Notes under the pieces: model-generated
Told to the model about the DNA's origin: nothing
The model's input: only the letters and a program-made list of their open reading frames with translations
Databases searched by the model: none
Translations under genes and position numbers: made by a program
Source: a virus
DNA length: 36,644 nucleotides
Virus record (IMG/VR): IMGVR_UViG_3300030085_003125
Coordinates: 15,150 to 51,793 of that record
Direction: 5' to 3' (one strand)
In this document: in pieces, positions 23,333 through 31,315 of the stretch
Layout of the letters: each line of letters starts with the position of its first letter
How positions within the stretch are numbered: position 1 is the first letter of the stretch

Positions 23333-24496
23333 TTAAACTCCGTTAAGTTTATGTGTTAAACTTCCAATCTCATACAAAGATAATTCAGGATGATTACCAA
23401 TGTATAATCCAAAATCATGTATGTGGTCTACGTTTGACAAATCATGTGCTACAAAATCATACTTGTCTAAGTATGGTTGTCTTGCCTGATTACCACCACC
23501 CGCAGTTCCCACTCGATATTCGACTTTTTCTTCGTCTAATAATATACAACATTTTTTGAACAATTCCAAGTCTTTTTCTTTTAAAATTAATGGTAATGCA
23601 AAATTACTATTACCATTCTGTTCGTAATTAACAAAGAATTTCTTCTCGTCTAAATTATCCAACCAATAATTAAAATTCTCACTTCGTTTTTTACAATTAA
23701 AATCTAATCTTTTTATCTGTTCTAAACCCAATACAGCATTTATCTCTTGATTCCTAAAGTTATATCCAGGCACAGCAAAGGTAAACAACGGATTCAAATC
23801 AGGTCTACTTCTTTCGTATTGTTCTTGAACCTCACTTGACGCCTCTCTTGTCATTCCATGTGACCTAAATAATTTAGCGTAATCCCATAACCTATAATCG
23901 TTAGTACACACCATACCACCTTCGATAGTAGTTATGTGATGTCCAAAGTAAAAAGAGAAGTTAGATACGTCTCCGAATATACCAACCTTATCTCCTTTAT
24001 GAGTCGCACCATGAGCCTCACAACAATCCTCAATCAAAAACAAATCATTATCTCTACAGAAATGTACCATAGCATCTGTTATAGCATTAAATCCTAAAAC
24101 ATGAACTATTGATACTCCTACAGTCTTATCTGTAACAGCTTTTTTTATGTTATCAAGTGTAATTGACATATTATCCATACTTACGTCAACGAATACAGGA
24201 GTAAAACCTAAGTTAACAAGTGGTGAAACATCAGAAACCCAACCTAAAGGTGAAACAATAACTTCACCAACACCTTTCTGTTCTTTCATGATTGACGCCA
24301 TAATGTAATTAGCTGAAGCACCTGAATTAACATATGTACTATGTGCACAACCTATGTATTTAGACCACTCCATTTCAAATTCTTTACACTTCTCACCATT
24401 AGTAAATTTTTGGTTTGGTGTGTTAATAAAATCTGTCATAGCTTTTCTATCACCATCTGTGATACTATCGTTTATTAATTGCCAAGAAAATCCCAT
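23333..24496 (-). CDS. colD: ColD-like PLP-dependent 3-dehydratase (His replaces PLP lysine)
   Basis: A 387-residue DegT/DnrJ-fold protein starting MGFSWQL. The ATG at 24494-24496 has AGAGG six bases upstream; an upstream start adds nine residues and is rejected. The active-site motif reads SFYFGHHITTIEGG with H186 where aminotransferases have the Schiff-base lysine. That substitution defines the ColD/RfbH(E1) group, which removes the C3 hydroxyl of GDP- or CDP-4-keto-6-deoxyhexoses. D157 (IEDCCEAHG) should bind the PLP pyridine nitrogen. Length and the ending IGNHPELSLYEIG also fit ColD. With gmd it should convert GDP-4-keto-6-deoxymannose to the 3,6-dideoxy keto-sugar. Only the preference for GDP versus CDP sugar is uncertain. 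Confidence 0.86.
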   Translation of the reverse strand: MGFSWQLINDSITDGDRKAMTDFINTPNQKFTNGEKCKEFEMEWSKYIGCAHSTYVNSGASANYIMASIMKEQKGVGEVIVSPLGWVSDVSPLVNLGFTPVFVDVSMDNMSITLDNIKKAVTDKTVGVSIVHVLGFNAITDAMVHFCRDNDLFLIEDCCEAHGATHKGDKVGIFGDVSNFSFYFGHHITTIEGGMVCTNDYRLWDYAKLFRSHGMTREASSEVQEQYERSRPDLNPLFTFAVPGYNFRNQEINAVLGLEQIKRLDFNCKKRSENFNYWLDNLDEKKFFVNYEQNGNSNFALPLILKEKDLELFKKCCILLDEEKVEYRVGTAGGGNQARQPYLDKYDFVAHDLSNVDHIHDFGLYIGNHPELSLYEIGSLTHKLNGV

Positions 24497-24506
24497 GTTA
24501 TACCTC

Positions 24507-25139
24507 TTATCTAAACATTCCAATTAAAGTTTTTCTGTCCTCTTTTGCAAAAGGGTTAGTTGGTGTTATCCAATGTGACATATCCAAACCATGATTTATA
24601 ATAACTAACCTATTTGACTTTGGTAAAATAGTCATTATCTCATTATCTGGTGGTTTCAAATAGTGTAGTAATCCACCCCAATCATATTTCCAATTTGTCT
24701 TATTCATATAAACTATAAAACCGATTTTAACCCCCCAATCTGAACCATCTCTGTGAGCTCTAGCATAACTATCTCCATTTTTTTCATAAATATTAGCATG
24801 AGATTGTAATAAAGTAACTCTCCTCTGTAATATAAATTCTACTACTGGCGTAACATTTTCTTTGATAATTTTACTTACCTCTGGTAGTTTTGGAACTTCT
24901 TTGGATAACTTAAGATTACATTTATACATCTCATCTCTATCTGGCCAATGTATATCATTTTTATCAAAAGTTGAACCTGTCCATTTTTCATAATGAGGAC
25001 GCTCGTGATTATTAGTTTTGAAACTTTCATGATTCCAAAAGTTAGAAACTTTATCGAAAGTCTCTTGTTCTAAAAAATCATCGAAATAAACCATTCCATT
25101 GTTTTCAAAATCATATTTTATTTGTTCTTCGTTAGTCAT
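24507..25139 (-). CDS. Fe(II)/2-oxoglutarate-type oxygenase
   Basis: A 210-residue protein with H129-R-D131 (YARAHRDGSDWG) as metal pair, H183 or H189 (IINHGLDMSHWITP) as the third ligand, and R202 (FAKEDRKTLIGMF) as 2-oxoglutarate ligand. This matches prolyl-4-hydroxylase-like oxygenases. It lies directly upstream of the ColD-like gene, ten bases apart, and the RBS of that gene lies in this gap. A sugar-modifying hydroxylase is the simplest idea. Substrate unknown. Confidence 0.74.
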   Translation of the reverse strand: MTNEEQIKYDFENNGMVYFDDFLEQETFDKVSNFWNHESFKTNNHERPHYEKWTGSTFDKNDIHWPDRDEMYKCNLKLSKEVPKLPEVSKIIKENVTPVVEFILQRRVTLLQSHANIYEKNGDSYARAHRDGSDWGVKIGFIVYMNKTNWKYDWGGLLHYLKPPDNEIMTILPKSNRLVIINHGLDMSHWITPTNPFAKEDRKTLIGMFR

Positions 25140-25155
25140 GATATTTTCCCGTTAC

Positions 25156-26076
25156 TTATGATATTACATCATTTATATGTGCAGTTGGTATTTTGTCATA
25201 CTTATCATTTTTAAATTTCTCATAACACTCTTGTAGTGTCTCAGTTGCTTCGACTAAAGTTTCATTACCTACTTTTAGTACCTCTTCTTTTGGTCTATGT
25301 TTAACATCTTTTAAGTATACGTTTTTATCTAATAACTCAGTACATGCTAGTTTTATACTAAAATCTATGGACACTCTCAAACCACCATCTTCTTTTAATG
25401 TTCTATGTAAACATTGATGGTCAAAAATTGTCATACAACCGAAATTTAGTTTACCTAAATATTCGGGATAATCATATAAATTTGTTCCATCTTCATAGTT
25501 CGGTAACGTGTCATAAAATTCATCTCTCATACCTATTGGTTTCCAAAATTCTAACGAGGTTGTTTCGTCTCCAAGTAAAGCAGTAGTAACCATAGCGTCC
25601 CCATACTGACCAGACCAAGCATCAGAATGAAGTTTTACGGTAGCAGAATTTCTTTTATCCAAATCTGTTCTTCTACCATCGACTATCCTAACAGTACACA
25701 TATCATATGATTCTATTTGGTCTATAAGACCAGTCTCTACTATTGTCGAATTTACTATACTCTGTAATATGTTATACTCTTTTATATTTTCTTTCTTTGG
25801 ATAAAATGCTCCATTAGGTGTTCTGTTAGGTAATCCTAAAATATCATCCCTATAGTCTATCAAAAAATTAGTATTTCCCTTTTTAAATTTTTTATCGTAA
25901 AAAGAGTTTAATGTAGTTATGATATAATTTTCAAGAGCCATCTGTAAAGAACACTCTTGGTCACGATTTAAATTTATTTCCAATTGAATACCATTATCAG
26001 TTCCAAGGTCAAGACTTTTTCTAATATCCTCATAGATGTGAAACCTACGTTTATAAGTTTTACCCCATTGTCTCAC
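25156..26076 (-). CDS. Fe(II)/2-oxoglutarate-like oxygenase
   Basis: A 306-residue protein with H150-S-D152 (ATVKLHSDAWS), H224 (CLHRTLKEDGG) and R234 (LRVSIDFS) in the order of the 2-His-1-carboxylate oxygenases. The start is GTG at 26074-26076, supported by AGAGG and a TAGTG overlap with the previous stop. The N-terminal 140 residues and last 60 are unlike known domains, so the substrate cannot be guessed. It is adjacent to an RmlC-like epimerase and a second oxygenase. Confidence 0.7.
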   Translation of the reverse strand: MRQWGKTYKRRFHIYEDIRKSLDLGTDNGIQLEINLNRDQECSLQMALENYIITTLNSFYDKKFKKGNTNFLIDYRDDILGLPNRTPNGAFYPKKENIKEYNILQSIVNSTIVETGLIDQIESYDMCTVRIVDGRRTDLDKRNSATVKLHSDAWSGQYGDAMVTTALLGDETTSLEFWKPIGMRDEFYDTLPNYEDGTNLYDYPEYLGKLNFGCMTIFDHQCLHRTLKEDGGLRVSIDFSIKLACTELLDKNVYLKDVKHRPKEEVLKVGNETLVEATETLQECYEKFKNDKYDKIPTAHINDVIS

Positions 26077-26552
26077 TACTTATCCCTCTTAGATAGTATT
26101 GGATTATCTACAGGCCAATCAACCCCAATCATCGGGTCATCCCATTTGATTGTAAATTGTTCTTCAACGTCAGGATATTCACCCTCATAGCTCCACTTGT
26201 AATGAAATACACAACTATCGCTCATGACCAAATGTCCGTTACCAACACCAGGTGGAATCAAGACTTGTTTTCTAGTCTTATCATCTAAAATTAAAGACTC
26301 CCACATTATGTATGTATCGGAAGTTGGTCTGTTATCCACAAGCACAAAGTAAAGTGAACCTTGTAAACAAGTAACTAACTTCCAAGATTTAGTATCACCG
26401 TGTATTCCTCGTAACACACCATATCCTGAAGTGGATACCTTGTCATGATTGAATTCCATATCCCATTCTTCTTTTTTCCAAGTAGTCCAATAGTCACCTC
26501 TGTAATCAGTAAAGACATCTGGCTGAACTACTTTTACACCATTAATTAACAT
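26076..26552 (-). CDS. RmlC-like sugar epimerase (dTDP-4-dehydrorhamnose 3,5-epimerase family)
   Basis: A 158-residue RmlC-type cupin. GVLRGIHGD (45-53) carries the catalytic base H51 (family LRGLHxQ), VLIPPGVGNGHLV (97-109) is the conserved glycine-rich loop with H107, and HYKWSYEGEYP holds the tyrosine region (Y118/Y122). RmlC enzymes epimerise C3 and C5 of 4-keto-6-deoxy NDP-sugars. Canonical RmlC is about 180 residues; this is a short form. In C. jejuni capsule heptose synthesis, similar epimerases act on GDP-4-keto-heptoses, so a GDP-sugar substrate made by gmd is possible. ATG at 26550-26552; 11 bp overlap upstream. Confidence 0.84.
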   Translation of the reverse strand: MLINGVKVVQPDVFTDYRGDYWTTWKKEEWDMEFNHDKVSTSGYGVLRGIHGDTKSWKLVTCLQGSLYFVLVDNRPTSDTYIMWESLILDDKTRKQVLIPPGVGNGHLVMSDSCVFHYKWSYEGEYPDVEEQFTIKWDDPMIGVDWPVDNPILSKRDK

Positions 26553-27606
26553 TTAAAAACGTCTCCTCTAATATTTTTCTAACGGTATTAAAACCAAATA
26601 ACTCATTAACTTTATTGTAAGCGTATTCTATAGCTTCAAATCTTCTACGACCATCCTTTAAATAAACTTCGAATATATCCTCAAGTTTTTTAAGGTCACA
26701 ACCAGACGCATCAGGATACAATCTGTGATGTGAGTCATTCTCCCCACCAATGTTTATAGAACCAACCGCAGCAACTTGTCTACATTGTTGACCAGGATAC
26801 ATTTTCATAGGATCTACGTTAATATGAAATATATGTGGACTCCACAACTTTATAAAATCATGACTTGAAAGATAATCGAATGGTTGATTATCATGTATAG
26901 GTTTACTAAAAACCTCCAACTTGTATTTGTTTCCTAAATACTTAGCAAACTTTTCTGTATCGCCTCTACGTTCATGTTGATGTGGTGTGTAGTAAAATAT
27001 AGAATTAAGTTTCTCATTAGAATAATAATGGTCAAATACATAATCCACATTGGTAGGACCTGGAGTATATTTAATTTCTTTATTTAGATGTTTTTGTAAC
27101 TCAACAAAATATTCATCCTTAGCATATAGACCATCAGGAGTTGTTGGTACATTTACAAAATCACAATCGTTAAAAAATCTAATTCTATTTTCAGGTCTTT
27201 CTGGTCTAACTTGTCTTCTTGGTATATCAGAATAAACATCACCTGAGTTAAAAGATGGTGGTACTTCTTTTACTTGTCCTACAATTACAGCATTTGGAAA
27301 TTGTTTACGAATACTCTCAACCGAATATTTATCATAATGTTCATTCATCAATCCAACTCTCTCGTTAACATAAAAAACAAGATTTACATCAGGATCGTAT
27401 GGTGGAACACCATCGTACTCTTCTAAATTAAGGAAGTATGAACCTTCCCAAAGATGTGAATAAACTGGACCTTGTAAAAAACACTCAGGTGAAACTGAAT
27501 TTCTATATGAATAAGGTTCGTTTGTTTTAAACGACACAGCTTTTCCATCCTTTATATAAAAGGACTCAAGATACGCTGTAAAATCCCATACTTCTGCTAT
27601 TTTCAA
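26542..27606 (-). CDS. Probable GT-B glycosyltransferase
   Basis: A 354-residue protein. The N-terminal half opens MKIAEVWDFTAYLESFY; the C-terminal half resembles a GT-B donor domain: SIFYYTPHQHERRGDTEKFA, then SSHDFIKLWSPHIFHINVDP and CRQVAAVGSINIGG, with a strand order of the GT4-like fold. No E-x7-E motif is obvious. It lies between an epimerase and the RmlC-like gene with 4 and 11 bp overlaps, so it may transfer the sugar they make. Moderate confidence in family, none in substrate. Confidence 0.6.
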   Translation of the reverse strand: MKIAEVWDFTAYLESFYIKDGKAVSFKTNEPYSYRNSVSPECFLQGPVYSHLWEGSYFLNLEEYDGVPPYDPDVNLVFYVNERVGLMNEHYDKYSVESIRKQFPNAVIVGQVKEVPPSFNSGDVYSDIPRRQVRPERPENRIRFFNDCDFVNVPTTPDGLYAKDEYFVELQKHLNKEIKYTPGPTNVDYVFDHYYSNEKLNSIFYYTPHQHERRGDTEKFAKYLGNKYKLEVFSKPIHDNQPFDYLSSHDFIKLWSPHIFHINVDPMKMYPGQQCRQVAAVGSINIGGENDSHHRLYPDASGCDLKKLEDIFEVYLKDGRRRFEAIEYAYNKVNELFGFNTVRKILEETFLNVN

Positions 27607-28493
27607 CTGATAACTTCCTTTATATAATCACTTATATTTTTAGTAGGCGTCCAACCAAGATACTGATTCGCTTTTGTGTAATCACACAATGTGACATCAT
27701 ATTCACCAGGTCTTTTAGGAATATATTCAACATCTGTCTCACCAAACATTTCAGTTATTTCAATTATTGAATGATTAACACCTCTACCTAATTCAAATAT
27801 TTCTCCAGCATATCTCATATCAACAGCACCATGCATGGCTTCATGGCATTTTACAATCCCATCTACTATATCATCTATATGTGTAAAATCTCGTCTTTGT
27901 TCTCCATCACCTGTAACTGTAAGTGGTTTACCCTCACGATGTTGTTTTTCAAAAATACCTATAACAGTAGCGTAAGTTCCCTCTTCCAATTGATGTGGTC
28001 CGTATACATTGTAAAATCTACAGATAGATGTTGGTAAATCGTAAACATTAGAATACAATTTACATAATTGTTCACCCGCATATTTAGACCAAGCATAAGG
28101 ACTTCCCCAACGACCATGATGATATGAACTTGAACCAGCAAATACCACAGGAGTATTATCTCTTCTAGCCCACTCCAAAACATTTAATGTAGAATTAAAA
28201 TTATTGTTAATCGCAGTTGTTGGGTTTACTATTGATGGTTGTATCCTAGCAAGAGCTGCCATGTGAAATATAGTATCTACCCCATCTAAAATATTAAACA
28301 ATTCCTTATCAAATAAAGTAGGTTGGTCTAAATCTTCTAAGTTACAATTTATATACTTACAACCCTCTTGCTCATTTTCTTTATAACCTGTAGAATAGTT
28401 GTCTATAGATGCAACTTCATGTCCATCTTTTAATAACCTTTTTATTAAATTAGTACCGACAAATCCGGCACCACCTGTAACCAATATTCTCAT
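27603..28493 (-). CDS. NAD-dependent epimerase/dehydratase, GalE/WbpP-like
   Basis: A 296-residue extended SDR. TGGAGFVGTNLIK (6-18) binds NAD, IDNYSTG (30-36) is typical of GalE-type epimerases, S121-S123 (FAGSSSYH) provides the active-site serine and Y133-x3-K137 (SPYAWSK) the catalytic pair. RFYNVYGP and GDGEQRRDFTHIDD are GalE/WbpP motifs. It likely interconverts UDP-Glc/Gal or GlcNAc/GalNAc C4 epimers, or acts as a 4,6-dehydratase-type relative. Unlike three other SDRs here, its active site is intact. It abuts the GT2 gene with no gap and overlaps the next gene by 4 bp (ATGA). Confidence 0.84.
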   Translation of the reverse strand: MRILVTGGAGFVGTNLIKRLLKDGHEVASIDNYSTGYKENEQEGCKYINCNLEDLDQPTLFDKELFNILDGVDTIFHMAALARIQPSIVNPTTAINNNFNSTLNVLEWARRDNTPVVFAGSSSYHHGRWGSPYAWSKYAGEQLCKLYSNVYDLPTSICRFYNVYGPHQLEEGTYATVIGIFEKQHREGKPLTVTGDGEQRRDFTHIDDIVDGIVKCHEAMHGAVDMRYAGEIFELGRGVNHSIIEITEMFGETDVEYIPKRPGEYDVTLCDYTKANQYLGWTPTKNISDYIKEVIS

Positions 28494-29135
28494 TTAAATT
28501 CCTCTAAGTTTTGCAGTTATTTCTTCATTGTAAAACTTATTCTGTTCTACTTGTCTTTCTATTGTCTTTGGATGGATAATAGAATACTTTTGTTCTTGTG
28601 GTAAATGAGCATAACTTTGATAACCAACTAATTGTTCATGAACTGGTTTTTCCCAACGAATATTAGGTCTGTTACGAAAGATACGACCTTGCCAGTCAGG
28701 ATAATTTATCCATCCCCTTTCATTCATCGTGTATCCGTACATTCTACAATGTTGTTCTGTTATCCCTTCTACGGTATTTATTCTTGGAACAAGAATTAAA
28801 TCAACTTCATTACCATCAAGTATTTCGTGAATATCTTTCATAAACCAATGAGATATCATCTCGTCAGCATCTAAATTAAAACTGTAATCACCAGTACACA
28901 TACTCTTAAGGTAGTTTTTCTGACCAGCAAAGTCTTTCGCTAAATGTCTTGATTCTAACTTTATATCACAAGTAGATGAATAATAATCTAATATAGCTTT
29001 TGTTTTTTCATTATCAGAATAGTCGTCAAGAACCACAATCTCATCTTGAGGTTCTTTGTAACTTATCAGATTTTGTAGTAACTTTTCAAGAGTTTCATCT
29101 TCGTTATGACATAATATAGAATAACTAATTTTCAC
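28494..29135 (-). CDS. Family 2 glycosyltransferase, WaaE/KdtX-like
   Basis: A 213-residue protein of compact GT2 type: MKISYSILCHNEDETLEKLL, VVLDDYSDNEKT, FNLDADEMIS (the DxD motif), and a C-terminal half with WQGRIFRN and EKPVHEQLVG, as in LPS core glucosyltransferases of the WaaE/KdtX group. Those add glucose to the inner core heptose. ATG at 29133-29135 overlaps the previous gene by 4 bp. It marks the right border of the sugar island. Core LPS modification is plausible but unproven. Confidence 0.8.
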   Translation of the reverse strand: MKISYSILCHNEDETLEKLLQNLISYKEPQDEIVVLDDYSDNEKTKAILDYYSSTCDIKLESRHLAKDFAGQKNYLKSMCTGDYSFNLDADEMISHWFMKDIHEILDGNEVDLILVPRINTVEGITEQHCRMYGYTMNERGWINYPDWQGRIFRNRPNIRWEKPVHEQLVGYQSYAHLPQEQKYSIIHPKTIERQVEQNKFYNEEITAKLRGI

Positions 29136-29590
29136 CTTACGAACTCAAGATTTATTTGTGTGACTTTTAATGATGTTAATTTAGATAATTTATATGCCCT
29201 ATATGATTCTTTGAAAAATTTATCAGACAACACAACATCAGAATAAAATCTTTTGGTAGACATAGCAGACCTTTTCTTTGGATTAGAAATTTGAATACGA
29301 AAGTAATCTTCTGTTAAATTAATTAAGTTTTCTATTTCTTCTACCTTTGTCTTTTTGAAGTCAATAACCTGAAATAACTTTTTCATCTTAGTAGGATTAA
29401 GATAATTCATATTCAATCCTTCTATAGTTTTATTTTTACCACTTTCATGTAAAAAAAGAAGAATAGGTCTTGGATCCATAACACCTTGTTCCGCATAGTT
29501 AAATGTGACAATCATACCAGGTATTAATCTACGAGGTGGTATTGTTTGAAAGGATTTAATTATCCTTCTGTTGTTGTATCTTCTGGCCAA
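29132..29590 (-). CDS. Hypothetical phage protein (152 aa), beta-rich
   Basis: A 152-residue protein. Residues 23-75 (LIPGMIVTFNYAEQG, then RPILLFLHESG, then IEGLNMNYLNPTKMKKLF) look like a small beta-barrel of PemK or SH3 type. The basic N-terminus RRYNNRRIIKS suggests nucleic-acid contact. The start is TTG at 29588-29590, backed by GGAG seven bases upstream; it lies inside the preceding gene (35 bp overlap). Residue 26 is the first ATG and would remove the basic end. I do not recognise the family; no catalytic motif seen. Confidence 0.55.
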   Translation of the reverse strand: MARRYNNRRIIKSFQTIPPRRLIPGMIVTFNYAEQGVMDPRPILLFLHESGKNKTIEGLNMNYLNPTKMKKLFQVIDFKKTKVEEIENLINLTEDYFRIQISNPKKRSAMSTKRFYSDVVLSDKFFKESYRAYKLSKLTSLKVTQINLEFVR

Positions 29591-29957
29591 TTAATATCTC
29601 CAATTTTTCTACCATTTTATAAGCATCAGTAAATGTTGGAACTTTTACTTCTGTTTCAGGATCCTGATGAGCAAATACTCTCCATTTTAGTTCTTTCTCT
29701 TCTACCATTGGAACTACTTGATAATTTCCTGTTGTAAATACAGACGGTGCCCAATATCTATCTTTACCAGTCTCAACACACACATCTTTAAAATCATCAG
29801 GAAATGGTTTAATGTGAGTCTTCATATCGTTATTAGACGCGAATCCACATGCTAAACACTGCATATTCTGTTCAGCATCACCCAACAACATCAATGACTC
29901 TTCTACATCACTACAAGAATCTAATGGACACTTTACTTTTAACATGAAATCATCCAT
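29556..29957 (-). CDS. Hypothetical zinc-ribbon protein (133 aa)
   Basis: A 133-residue protein with C10, C15, C34 and C37 (KCPLDSC and MQCLACGFA), a likely zinc-binding ribbon near the N-terminus. The rest, with WAPSVFTTGNYQVVPM and a lysine-rich tail, has no known motif. The start at 29955-29957 overlaps the GT4 stop as TAATG, with AAGG about eight bases upstream. A zinc-ribbon protein could be a regulator of, or adaptor for, the following genes. Function unknown. Confidence 0.62.
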   Translation of the reverse strand: MDDFMLKVKCPLDSCSDVEESLMLLGDAEQNMQCLACGFASNNDMKTHIKPFPDDFKDVCVETGKDRYWAPSVFTTGNYQVVPMVEEKELKWRVFAHQDPETEVKVPTFTDAYKMVEKLEILIGQKIQQQKDN

Positions 29958-31315
29958 TATGTTGCCTTATTTAGTTTAGGTAGTTTTAATTTCTGTGGTT
30001 GTCCAGCACTTGCACCACCAACCTTCTTTAGTTTAGGTAGTTTCAAACCAACTTGTTGTGGTATACCTTTTATCAACTCATCCATGATTTTATTAAATTC
30101 AATTCCCATAGCTTTCAAAGAAAACTCTCTTCTGTTTTTCTTTCCCAAACGAACAGCTTTCTTTTGTATTAGTTTTCTCTTCTTATGAAAGGTTCTAATC
30201 TTTCTAACTACATCAGCTTCATTTACATCAAACCATTTAGATGGTTCTACGATAATTGGTGGCCATAGAGTAGATTTAGGTACTTCTTTTAAAAACCCAT
30301 CAATCAACATAGATTCTGAATCTGTTAAGAAGTCCATGTGACCACTCCACTTACTAGCAATTACAGGTAAGTCACAACAAGTAGCCTCTAACATCGGTCT
30401 TCCAAACCCCTCACCATGTGTACAAGTAATGAAAGCACCAATTTTTGGATGGTTGTAAAGTGTTGACATCTCTTCAATAGTAAAGTCACCATGTATTAAA
30501 TAAATATTAGGTAAGTCTACTCCCTTAAACATATCCTTTACTGATTGTATTTTCTTTTTAGTCTCATGTTTATCAAGAACACTAAAGTTAGCACCATTAG
30601 TTTTAAGGACAAGTGCTGGTGGATTAGGAATATTAGAAAAGGCTTTTAGAAAAGATTTTATTAAAACCCCAATGTTTTTTCTGTCCTCTCCGTAAGGTTG
30701 ATTACCCCATTGACCAACGTGTAGATAAGCAAAGTCTTCTTTGATAAGTTCACTTAGTTCATCGTATAGACCTCTCTCTAACTCGTGTTTTTGTTTTGGA
30801 CAATATACGTCTGTATCAACTCCCTCAAATAAAACCTTAATAGGTCTTTCATTTTTTACTTCACCAGCTTTTCTTTTCTCACCATTAGGTAAATCTTCCA
30901 TTTTATCATAGGTACATTTAGCAAACGTACTTGCTGTAAAACGAGATGGAACTATGTTAAAGTTCATTCGATTCATACCTTCTAAAAATTCAGCAGATAC
31001 TATGTCTGTTTCAACACCAGCAGTTATACCAACATTTATTTTAGCACCAGTAGCAAACTCATTTGGTATTCTGATATCGATTAATATATCTGGTTGACCT
31101 TGTATTTCTTGTTGAGATACAAAACTATCCAATAACTTTTTATGTCTTGGAACTTCTGGTCTAAGATGATTTCGTGGTGTATTTCCCCACTTAACGTCAA
31201 GGCATTTAACGTTTAAATCTTCTCTATCCATGATAGAATAAAATATTGAACGAGCGTGGTCACCATAACCACTACGAGTATTAAAAGGTGCAATCATTAA
31301 TACAAAACGTTTCAT
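29957..31315 (-). CDS. GT4-type glycosyltransferase with C-terminal KLPKLNK tags
   Basis: A 452-residue GT-B enzyme. The donor-binding motif THGEGFGRPMLEA (299-311) has E302-x7-E310, typical of GT4, preceded by NIYLIHGDFTIEEMS. It likely transfers hexose or heptose from an NDP-sugar to a lipid- or protein-linked acceptor. The extreme C-terminus carries two copies of a basic motif, KLPKLKK (425-431) and KLPKLNK (444-450), and the neighbouring GT4 begins with the same motif at residues 5-11. A 4 bp overlap links the two genes. The function of the tag is unknown (see findings). Confidence 0.82.
   Translation of the reverse strand: MKRFVLMIAPFNTRSGYGDHARSIFYSIMDREDLNVKCLDVKWGNTPRNHLRPEVPRHKKLLDSFVSQQEIQGQPDILIDIRIPNEFATGAKINVGITAGVETDIVSAEFLEGMNRMNFNIVPSRFTASTFAKCTYDKMEDLPNGEKRKAGEVKNERPIKVLFEGVDTDVYCPKQKHELERGLYDELSELIKEDFAYLHVGQWGNQPYGEDRKNIGVLIKSFLKAFSNIPNPPALVLKTNGANFSVLDKHETKKKIQSVKDMFKGVDLPNIYLIHGDFTIEEMSTLYNHPKIGAFITCTHGEGFGRPMLEATCCDLPVIASKWSGHMDFLTDSESMLIDGFLKEVPKSTLWPPIIVEPSKWFDVNEADVVRKIRTFHKKRKLIQKKAVRLGKKNRREFSLKAMGIEFNKIMDELIKGIPQQVGLKLPKLKKVGGASAGQPQKLKLPKLNKAT
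29970..29990 (-). repeat. KLPKLNK-coding repeat, copy 1
   Basis: Reads TTTAGTTTAGGTAG on the plus strand, encoding the C-terminal KLPKLNK of the GT4 gene at 29957-31315. The shared core TTTAGTTTAGGTA occurs in all three copies. Confidence 0.75.
30027..30043 (-). repeat. KLPKLNK-coding repeat, copy 2
   Basis: Same core TTTAGTTTAGGTA, encoding KLPKLKK at residues 425-431 of the same GT4, about 57 bases from copy 1. The linker between the two is GASAGQPQ-rich. Confidence 0.75.

Noticed and set aside
27959-28183. A second minus-strand frame of 74 codons inside the epimerase gene.
   Set aside because: It overlaps the epimerase catalytic region in another frame and shows no motif or ribosome binding site.
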